NCBI RefSeq assembly: GCF_014200595.1
Contig: NZ_JACHCG010000001.1
Span: 2,356,001-2,420,000, forward strand
Direction: 5' to 3'
Length of the DNA stretch: 64,000 nt
Source of the DNA: Pedobacter cryoconitis
GTDB lineage: Bacteria > Bacteroidota > Bacteroidia > Sphingobacteriales > Sphingobacteriaceae
The notes under the pieces were generated by a model that was given only the letters and a program-made list of their open reading frames with translations, was not told where the DNA came from and made no database searches. Each line of letters starts with the position of its first letter. Position 1 is the stretch's first letter. The translations under genes and the position numbers were made by a program. Shown piece after piece: positions 17,312-23,817 of this stretch.

Positions 17312-18097
17312 ATGAACGTTCAACATTATTACGTAGATTCAGAATTAAATGATGATTCTGCTTACAAACAAGCAATGAAATTTGCGTGCGAATTAGCTAA
17401 TAAAGACGCAAAAATTAAAAGAGTAGTACTCCTTGCAATCACAAAGAAAAATGTAGACTGGCTAGAAAGAGCATTTGATAGTAAAACCGTAAAGGATTTA
17501 TTTCAGGGGTCACGTTTCAAAGGTTGTAATCCACTATATAAAATAGAAACTGTAAAAACTTATAAAGAGCAATACCGTAATCCTGAAGACCTTGTAATTA
17601 CGATGGCCTTAGATGATAAGGACGTACTTCCTCTTAATGATATGCTATCAGTTATAGCAATAATTGCTATACCTTGGCAGCAATCTGGCTTGAAACAGTA
17701 TCTCGAAACTTGGAATCCGATTGAGATTAGAAGTAATAAGAATTTCAAAACTGAAGTCGCCGAACCCAATTGCATAGTTAAAAAAGCTCTGGAGCAATTG
17801 ACAAAATCCATCAACTTATCAAATGGCATCAACCATCACTCAGACAATGAGAGAGCTAAAACAACGATAAGAGCTTTACATAAGTACGAAACAAATCTCA
17901 ATGCTGATTTAGTAAAAGGTTATTTGACAAGGGAATTAGGTTGGGAAAATGATGTTGCGGATGATCTTACTAAGCTAATAAGAACTTTAAATGCAGGTAA
18001 GTATTTTAAAGGGGGAGAAACTTCCGGCCTGCAAAACCATTATAAAACATGGAAACAAAAATGTGAGAAAATTAATAATAAAAATAATATAGGATAA
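17312..18097 (+). CDS. Unrecognised two-domain protein, first gene of a three-gene cassette
   Basis: The 261-residue protein has an N-terminal half with alternating strands and helices (KRVVLLAITKKNVDWL near residue 36, DLVITMALDD near 94, MLSVIAIIAIPW near 112) that suggests a Rossmann-like alpha/beta domain, and a helical C-terminal half. No catalytic motif stands out and there is no membrane segment. The stop overlaps the next start by one base (TAATG), so the two genes are translationally coupled. Placement in a defence-type island makes a sensor role possible. Confidence 0.6.
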   Translation: MNVQHYYVDSELNDDSAYKQAMKFACELANKDAKIKRVVLLAITKKNVDWLERAFDSKTVKDLFQGSRFKGCNPLYKIETVKTYKEQYRNPEDLVITMALDDKDVLPLNDMLSVIAIIAIPWQQSGLKQYLETWNPIEIRSNKNFKTEVAEPNCIVKKALEQLTKSINLSNGINHHSDNERAKTTIRALHKYETNLNADLVKGYLTRELGWENDVADDLTKLIRTLNAGKYFKGGETSGLQNHYKTWKQKCEKINNKNNIG

Positions 18098-18651
18098 TGA
18101 ATAAAGGTGAATTATTAGCACTGATTGGGGTAATTATAGCGGTTTGCATCCCTATTGTGATTTTTCTTTATAGAAGGTACTTTGTTGGTGGCTTCTTAAC
18201 AATTAAAGTTGATTTTAGTAATGGTTTGAGTGCACCAAAAGATGTAATACAGGAACATTTAGATAATGAGGGATTTACAATTCGAGACAAATCTATTGTA
18301 AGGCACGAATTAACATGGACATATAAGATTACAATTACAAATAATTCTGACAATACCGCATATTTCCCTAGACTACTATATAAAAATGAACTTTTCCCAA
18401 ATATTACTATCGAAAATTTAGAAGAGTTAAAACCAATTGGCAGTAAAGAGTCTGTGGTAATCAAGGTGAAATTTTATGAATTGAGTGATACGTTACCAAC
18501 TCAGAGAAAGAGAACAAGTGAACCCCCGAAGGATTTTGATTCGCTTGAGCTTCTACTTGAATACTACAATAGTAATCATGCTAAATTTTATACACTTTAT
18601 AAAAACAACGATAAAATTAACCATCAATCTAAATTAAAACCTAAATTTTAA
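18097..18651 (+). CDS. Single-pass membrane protein, second gene of the cassette
   Basis: The 184-residue protein has one N-terminal membrane segment (about residues 5-27) and then a soluble, beta-rich part (ITITNNSDNTAYFPRLLYKN) that looks like an Ig-like or DUF11-like sandwich. It is coupled to the 261-residue gene by a one-base overlap. No named family is recognised. A membrane effector or anchor paired with the cytosolic upstream protein is a reasonable guess. Confidence 0.6.
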   Translation: MNKGELLALIGVIIAVCIPIVIFLYRRYFVGGFLTIKVDFSNGLSAPKDVIQEHLDNEGFTIRDKSIVRHELTWTYKITITNNSDNTAYFPRLLYKNELFPNITIENLEELKPIGSKESVVIKVKFYELSDTLPTQRKRTSEPPKDFDSLELLLEYYNSNHAKFYTLYKNNDKINHQSKLKPKF

Positions 18652-18684
18652 ATATTTCTATTTGTAACAATAAACTTAATAATT

Positions 18685-18918
18685 ATGAGCGATAAAATAT
18701 GTACGGTCGATATAGGGAAAAATAGTCTAGACAATGATTATACATTTTATTCAGACGGTCGAGTGGAACATTTTTACGATCGAAATCAATGGAAATTAAA
18801 TCAGACAGAGTCCCTAACAATTAATGAAATTTCTTCTGATCTACGAGCTATCTTATTAGAAAAATGTGATCCAAGCGACAAAGACAAATTGATGGCCTTT
18901 TTTTCAGCAAATGAATAA
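18685..18918 (+). CDS. Small acidic protein, third gene of the cassette
   Basis: The 77-residue soluble protein is acidic and lacks membrane segments or cysteine motifs apart from two single Cys residues. It starts 33 bases after the membrane protein gene and is followed by a hairpin terminator, so it closes the operon. No family is recognised. Confidence 0.5.
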   Translation: MSDKICTVDIGKNSLDNDYTFYSDGRVEHFYDRNQWKLNQTESLTINEISSDLRAILLEKCDPSDKDKLMAFFSANE

Positions 18919-18928
18919 CGCATAAAAC

Positions 18929-18952
18929 AGCCCGAATGGAAACATTCAGGCT
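18929..18952 (+). terminator. Hairpin terminator after the three-gene cassette
   Basis: AGCCCGAATG at 18929-18938 pairs with CATTCAGGCT at 18943-18952 with one mismatch across the loop GAAA. The sequence TGTAAAACTTTT follows. It lies 11 bases after the last stop of the cassette. Confidence 0.6.
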
Positions 18953-18983
18953 TGTAAAACTTTTACTAAATCTCATTTCATCA

Positions 18984-19040
18984 CAATATAAATCCTTGGT
19001 TTGTATTTAATTGTCGTCATCCAACGATACTTCAAAAATG
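18984..19040 (-). pseudogene. Fragment of the 3' end of the 22375-22659 gene
   Basis: A stretch of over 20 identical bases (ending in CCTTGGTTTGTATTT on the plus strand) is shared with the 3' end of the intact gene at 22375. In the same frame the fragment reads FEVSLDDDN-stop-IQTKDLY, against FDVWLDEDHQIQTKDLY in the intact protein, so it carries a nonsense codon. It is a relic of a second copy of the ligase cassette. Confidence 0.7.
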
Positions 19041-19096
19041 GCAAAATGAGAAGTTAAAAATTATCCGATCACACAGAAATAATGAGATAATTGAAT

Positions 19097-19825
19097 TTAG
19101 ATAATTACCAGAGCAGCCTGGTTACCATTCCATTCAACGGGACTCTCCGTGTGGGCAAACCAACGATAGCCCAAACCTGTAGATTTTATAAAATCTACGA
19201 AAGCTCGGTATTCATAATCTTTGTAATTTTGGTAGTTGAAAAACTCATCAAATAAGATTACTGTTCCAGGAATAATTTTGTCAGCATTAAACAACTCATT
19301 CAACACATCGATGGTTGAGGAGTACAGATCACAATCAATGTGAATAAAAGCACAACTTTCTTTGTGGGTAGCGCAAAAGTTATTTAATGTTTCGGAAAAA
19401 AGGCCAACAACAAGCTCAATATTCTCCACAGCTACGTTTGGTGCAATTCCATCCCTGGAGTAGCTATTTTTGGCATAAATCCGTTTGTCGCTAAACACCC
19501 AATCTTCTGGGAGACCCATAAAACTATCAAAACCATAAATGATACTTTCAGGTTTACGCTCCGCAATAAAAGATAAAGATTTACCTGATCCCACACCAAA
19601 TTCCATCCATAGCCCTGGAATACTCACCTGCTTTATACAATAATTTAAGTAAGTCCAATAAGAATGATTTGGGTCTGCCAGATCCGGCTCATGGGTATGC
19701 CTGTATCTGGATATACTGCATTTTTCACATTTGCATCCTGTTTCCAGATGATTATAGCCTTCTACGAATTTTGTACTTAATTTAAGTTCTTTAATAATTG
19801 AGTCATTCATATTTATTGTATTCAT
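19097..19825 (-). CDS. Class I SAM-dependent methyltransferase, TylF/macrocin-like
   Basis: The 242-residue protein has the SAM-binding motif WMEFGVGSGKS, then GFDSFMGLPEDW and the diagnostic HIDCDLYSST, which in TylF-type enzymes holds metal-binding Asp residues of a catechol- or sugar-type O-methyltransferase. The N-terminus carries a Cys/His cluster (CKCEKC...HTH) that may bind zinc and is not typical of the family. I choose the ATG at Met8 of the longer frame, because the upstream start is TTG. It sits alone, between broken pieces of a ligase cassette, and looks like inserted cargo. The substrate is unknown. Confidence 0.85.
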   Translation of the reverse strand: MNTINMNDSIIKELKLSTKFVEGYNHLETGCKCEKCSISRYRHTHEPDLADPNHSYWTYLNYCIKQVSIPGLWMEFGVGSGKSLSFIAERKPESIIYGFDSFMGLPEDWVFSDKRIYAKNSYSRDGIAPNVAVENIELVVGLFSETLNNFCATHKESCAFIHIDCDLYSSTIDVLNELFNADKIIPGTVILFDEFFNYQNYKDYEYRAFVDFIKSTGLGYRWFAHTESPVEWNGNQAALVII

Positions 19826-20179
19826 AATTCCGTTAGATACCTCCAAAACAATTATTTAAAAAAACATGCCTTGCCTATTTTTAAAAGATGATCACCGCTA
19901 TCAATATATTTTTTGATAACTACTTGGTGCTTATAAATAAGCTATAGTTTACTAACTACAGATTTATATTTATAGCTCGATAAAGAAGTTTTAAAATATG
20001 GTTCTTTCTTGTTTTTTAACATGTAAAAATTGCAATAGTTAAATATACAAATTTGTTAGTGTAAAAAATACACTATGTTCAAATTTTCACTTTTCTATAA
20101 AATAGAGGTCAACAATTAATACTTATCCAAAATCTCCTTAAAGGGCATCTATAAAAAAGTCATTACTTTTTCATAGCTT

Positions 20180-20381
20180 AAAACAACCTATATATGTGAT
20201 TGCTAGTATTATTTCAACATGTAATTTCATTGTAACGATTATGCAAAAAAAGAAAAAACAACAAGGTTGAAATGCCGGAACATATCTCTCCAATGCTTTG
20301 TACGCTTGTGCAAGAGCCTCCAACGGATTCTAATTAGCTCTTTGAGTTAAAATGGGATGGATATCGGATTATTTGTAAAAG
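20180..20381 (+). pseudogene. Broken 5' copy of the ATP-dependent DNA ligase gene with its leader
   Basis: These about 200 bases match 20963-21165, including the 60-base leader and the first 46 codons of the intact ligase. The copy has a stop after nine codons (GGT TGA), another TAG later in place of the codon before the Leu-Phe-Glu triplet, and ends soon after the catalytic Lys motif (LKWDGYR). The leader is as conserved as the coding part. Confidence 0.85.
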
Positions 20382-20540
20382 AAACATGTTTTAAATTTGA
20401 AATGCCTATCAGAAATCTTAATAAGGTATTCCCCCGTTAACAAATGTGATTATCACTACTAAATAAGTCTCTTATATGGCTGAAATCTATTCACTCCGTT
20501 TTGAGATAGATAGAAACAAGGTATTGAAGAATAGCGTCTC

Positions 20541-20867
20541 TCAACTCTTTAATTTGAGTTTCCCTAACAATTTTAATTTATCAAAGTAATCATTGTAGTG
20601 CTGGTTTGATTGTTGAGGATGCGAGTCCTCATTATAAAAAAATGCCTTGACTGCAATGCCATTTTCATCTTTGAGGATAGTTACTGCAATCTTATTGAGA
20701 AATTCGTCAGTTAAACCATTATAAGATAAGCCTACCCATTCTTCAGTATTATGAGCCATATTATTAGAACCCAATGGTAAATATTTACGATTGAATATAA
20801 CCCATTCATCTTTACCAACTTTTTGGATACCATAAGGCAAATTAATATTCAAAAAATCGTAAATCAT
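20541..20867 (-). CDS. Hypothetical 108-residue protein
   Basis: This small soluble protein has a beta-rich N-terminal part (DEWVIFNRKYLPLG, EEWVGLSYNGL) and a Lys-rich C-terminus. No family is recognised. It lies on the opposite strand between the broken and the intact ligase genes and uses a normal ATG start. It could be a remnant of the same duplicated cassette or a stand-alone gene. Confidence 0.55.
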   Translation of the reverse strand: MIYDFLNINLPYGIQKVGKDEWVIFNRKYLPLGSNNMAHNTEEWVGLSYNGLTDEFLNKIAVTILKDENGIAVKAFFYNEDSHPQQSNQHYNDYFDKLKLLGKLKLKS

Positions 20868-21024
20868 AGTATCTATATTATGTAAGTTATCATTAAGCTA
20901 ATAAATCTATGATTTTCTATTCAGATAATGCTATTAAGAAATCCGGATACATCTTTATTTCTCCAAACAACCTATATATGTGATTGTTAGTATTATTTCT
21001 ACATGTAATTTCATTGATACGATC

Positions 21025-21993
21025 ATGCAAAAAAGAAAAGACAATAAAATTGTAATGCCTGAACATATCTCTCCAATGTTATGTACACTTGTTCAAGAGC
21101 CTCCTACAGATACGAATTACCTCTTTGAATTAAAGTGGGACGGATACAGGATTGTTTCAAAAGTTAAGAATGGTGAAGTAAGAATGAATTCTAGAAATGG
21201 GTTAGATTATACAAAAAGATATCCACCCATTGAAGAAGCTCTAAGATCTTTAGAACATGACATTATTATCGATGGCGAAGTTGTTGTATTTACAAGTGAA
21301 GGCAAACCTGACTTTGATGCCATACAATTATATAACGGACATGAATCCCCTATTCAGTATTGTGTCTTTGACTTATTATGGCTAGATGGGCACGATTTAA
21401 CCGATATGCCACTAGTAAAGAGAAAAGAATTATTAAAATCACTTGTAGCTAAAAACGCCGTACTGAAATTTAGTGAAAGCTATGATGACGGTAAAGAATT
21501 GTATCAAAAGACCCTTGACTTAGATTTAGAGGGGATTATAGCAAAAGACAAAAATAGCCCTTACCTTTCCGGTAGCAGAGGATCAGCATGGTTAAAAGTA
21601 CCAACCCGCAAAAGACAAGAGTTTGTTATAGGTGGCTGGGCTGATTCAGATAAAACAAGATCCTTCAAATCTTTATTGTTTGGAGCTTACGAAAATGGAA
21701 AATTCACATGGATCGGCAGGTCAGGTGGCGGTTACAAATTAAAAGATATGCCTGGCATTTTGGAAAAATTAAAGGCTATAGAAACAGACAAATCTCCTTT
21801 TGTAAATGAGGTACTGGATACAAAAGGTGCCCTTACCCATTGGGTTAAACCGCAGCTTGTAGCAAATTTCGAATTTGCCACCTGGACAAAATCAGGACGA
21901 ATACGGAAACCAGCAACCTTTTTAGGTTTTAGATACGACAAGAAACCAAAAGATGTTGTCAGAGAGATACCTAAAGATACAAATGGTAAATAA
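21025..21993 (+). CDS. ATP-dependent DNA ligase, stand-alone LigD-type ligase domain
   Basis: The 322-residue enzyme seals DNA nicks or ends. Motif I is LKWDGYR with the adenylated Lys37, followed by SRNG, YCVFDLLWLDG (motif III), LEGIIAKD (motif IV) and SAWLKVP (motif V). A C-terminal OB-fold starts at IGGWADS. It is the ligase domain only; no polymerase or phosphoesterase domain and no Ku gene are in the window. I choose the ATG at 21025, because the longer frame begins with GTG and the pseudogene copy also preserves this ATG. In LigD systems this domain acts in non-homologous end joining. Here it lies beside DNA-damage genes. Confidence 0.93.
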   Translation: MQKRKDNKIVMPEHISPMLCTLVQEPPTDTNYLFELKWDGYRIVSKVKNGEVRMNSRNGLDYTKRYPPIEEALRSLEHDIIIDGEVVVFTSEGKPDFDAIQLYNGHESPIQYCVFDLLWLDGHDLTDMPLVKRKELLKSLVAKNAVLKFSESYDDGKELYQKTLDLDLEGIIAKDKNSPYLSGSRGSAWLKVPTRKRQEFVIGGWADSDKTRSFKSLLFGAYENGKFTWIGRSGGGYKLKDMPGILEKLKAIETDKSPFVNEVLDTKGALTHWVKPQLVANFEFATWTKSGRIRKPATFLGFRYDKKPKDVVREIPKDTNGK

Positions 21994-22031
21994 AAAAGAA
22001 AGCGGTGAACAGTCCTCCGACTCTTCACCGC
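21990..22031. terminator. Convergent terminator between ligase and DUF3606 genes
   Basis: GCGGTGAA at 22002-22009 pairs with TTCACCGC at 22024-22031, and the inner AGTC/GACT adds four more pairs. On the minus strand a T-rich tract (21991-22000) follows directly, so it ends the small-gene transcript from the right. It also lies just after the ligase stop. Confidence 0.8.
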
Positions 22032-22100
22032 CTATCTAAATTAACGCTCTCGAATATTAAACGCTGTAGTAATACGATTATTATCAAGAGATTCATTTTA

Positions 22101-22283
22101 CTATTTTGCTTTTTTCCCTTTAATATAATTTTCTATATCACTTCTATCATTTGACCCTGTTGCTCTTTTAGCTCCTGTGATTGCCTGAATACTTACTCCT
22201 AGCTTATCTGCTAAGTATTTCAATTCATACGGTTGTGAAGAATTAACGGATGTCCGTTCAACTTTTGATCCTTTTGTTGCCAT
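22101..22283 (-). CDS. DUF3606-like small protein
   Basis: The 60-residue protein has the DUF3606 pattern: a polar start, YELKYLADKLGVSIQAI and a short helix around DIENYIKG. DUF3606 proteins are small, often encoded near DNA repair or stress genes, and have no established function. It is the last gene before the convergent terminator at 22 kb. Confidence 0.65.
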   Translation of the reverse strand: MATKGSKVERTSVNSSQPYELKYLADKLGVSIQAITGAKRATGSNDRSDIENYIKGKKAK

Positions 22284-22374
22284 GTGTCTAAGTTTAAGGT
22301 AAATCTATTAAACAAAGGAAATTTGACTAGGTTTTTATTTTGTGACTTTTCATGAAAGAGACTTCCCGAAAAAA

Positions 22375-22659
22375 TCACATATCCTCAGTATATAAATCCT
22401 TGGTTTGTATTTGATGATCTTCATCCAGCCACACATCAAAAAATGTATCACTATCGACATACACGTTCATTGGTTCCCTTTTGGAGTAATGTCCCGCCTC
22501 CAGAATGGCTTTTAATTTTAAGCCTGACTCAATCACTTCATTACTTAAGTCCCCCGCATATGATCCCCAATAACTATTGAGCTGAAGGTTCAAAAAGTAC
22601 CAGTCACAAGCAATGTCGTTTTTTGCTTCGTCATCAAGTAAATTTACATCTATAGTCAT
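22375..22659 (-). CDS. Hypothetical 94-residue acidic protein
   Basis: The protein is acidic, with a WYFLNLQLNSYWGSY segment and a Tyr/Asp-rich C-terminus. No family is recognised. A broken copy of its 3' end lies at 18984-19040, which shows that this gene belongs to the duplicated ligase cassette. Confidence 0.6.
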   Translation of the reverse strand: MTIDVNLLDDEAKNDIACDWYFLNLQLNSYWGSYAGDLSNEVIESGLKLKAILEAGHYSKREPMNVYVDSDTFFDVWLDEDHQIQTKDLYTEDM

Positions 22660-22763
22660 ATTTTATCCACAACAAATTTTATGCCTTTTAACCATACATA
22701 CACACGATACTTAACTAATAATCAAACGATTGACACTCAACAAACTCCTATCTCTGATAATCA

Positions 22764-23438
22764 TTAACAGAAAAGACCAATCTTCTGAAACTCTTCAACA
22801 TTACCAACTTTTTCCATTTTAAATGATTCTAAAAAATCGTTATTAACTGGATCTATGAGCTTTAACCTTTCTGTTGGCGATATTGAAATGTCCAACCAAT
22901 GATTAACCTTTTCTCTCTCAATAAAAGCTGGCATCCTATCATGTATATCTAACATATATTCATTAGCATCATGGGTAATCATAGCGCAATTTGGGACAAG
23001 CTCCCCTGTTAAGCGGTTTTTCCAAACATCATACAACCCTGCCATAAAGGTTAAATTTTGGCCTTTCTCTTTGATGAAGTGAATTTGCTTTTTCGTTTTA
23101 GGGTTATCCTTCTCTAATTTTTGCCATTCGTAAAAACCAGTTGTAATAAAAGCACATGTCTGTGTTTCAATTAGTTTACTCCACATGTTGGACGAATATA
23201 ATTTATCAAATCTAGCGTTGAATGTGTGGTACTTATAATCCGGCTTACCTGTAGTGTTATATTTCGCTAATAAGCTCCATAAAAAATATTGTAGTTCATT
23301 AGGGCTTTGACTTGAAATTATCGGCACTAAAGCACCTGGCGGGGCATTTAAATTGTCTGGAACGGGATCACCCTTATAAACAACCCCTAGTTCTTTTACA
23401 ATTTCCTCACTTCCAGCAAATACTGTTCTTCCACACAT
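22764..23438 (-). CDS. SOS response-associated peptidase (SRAP; YedK/HMCES-like)
   Basis: The 224-residue protein starts MCGR; after removal of Met, Cys2 is the residue that forms a covalent link with abasic sites in single-stranded DNA. Other family residues are visible: FNARFDKL with Asn74 and Arg76, GFYEWQ with Glu104, and HDRMP with His166. Length and motif order match full-length SRAP proteins. It shields abasic sites during replication and fits with the nearby translesion polymerases. It is on the same strand as dnaE2 but behind a terminator, so it probably has its own transcript. Confidence 0.95.
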   Translation of the reverse strand: MCGRTVFAGSEEIVKELGVVYKGDPVPDNLNAPPGALVPIISSQSPNELQYFLWSLLAKYNTTGKPDYKYHTFNARFDKLYSSNMWSKLIETQTCAFITTGFYEWQKLEKDNPKTKKQIHFIKEKGQNLTFMAGLYDVWKNRLTGELVPNCAMITHDANEYMLDIHDRMPAFIEREKVNHWLDISISPTERLKLIDPVNNDFLESFKMEKVGNVEEFQKIGLFC

Positions 23439-23505
23439 AATTTTATTATAAAGTATGTTCGTCTATTGCCCGTCCAATTTTATCGATAGCCTGCTGATCA
23501 AGGGC

Positions 23506-23700
23506 TCATTCAACCATTCGCCATTTTGTATCCTCTACGTGCTCGACTATTGCAAAGGTTACACCATCTAAAACTGTTAAATAACTAGTCGTGGGGTATG
23601 TATCTTCTTCACTTAATGTTGGAATGACAAGTAATTTCAAGCTTTCTGCTCCTTCCAATAAGTCTACCTCTATGGTAAATGAATCTTCTTTCTCTTTCAT
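23506..23700 (-). CDS. Hypothetical small acidic protein
   Basis: The 64-residue protein starts at the ATG before KEKEDSF; a longer frame uses TTG and is less likely. It is acidic and beta-rich (FTIEVDLLEG, SYLTVLDGVTFAIVEH). No family is recognised. It lies 67 bases upstream of the SRAP gene on the same strand and may be its operon partner. Confidence 0.6.
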   Translation of the reverse strand: MKEKEDSFTIEVDLLEGAESLKLLVIPTLSEEDTYPTTSYLTVLDGVTFAIVEHVEDTKWRMVE

Positions 23701-23759
23701 GGCCGTTTGAATTATCAATTTTCAACTATCTTAATATAACAAGAATTAAGCCTTTTTAC

Positions 23760-23802
23760 AAAAAAACAGTACTCAAACCCTAAAAATCAATGGTTTGAGT
23801 AC
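23760..23802 (-). terminator. Strong intrinsic terminator after dnaE2
   Basis: GTACTCAAACC at 23769-23779 pairs perfectly with GGTTTGAGTAC at 23792-23802, and on the minus strand a T run follows (23761-23766). It lies 15 bases after the dnaE2 stop and separates the polymerase operon from the small genes. Confidence 0.88.
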
Positions 23803-23817
23803 CACCATGTAAAAAAA

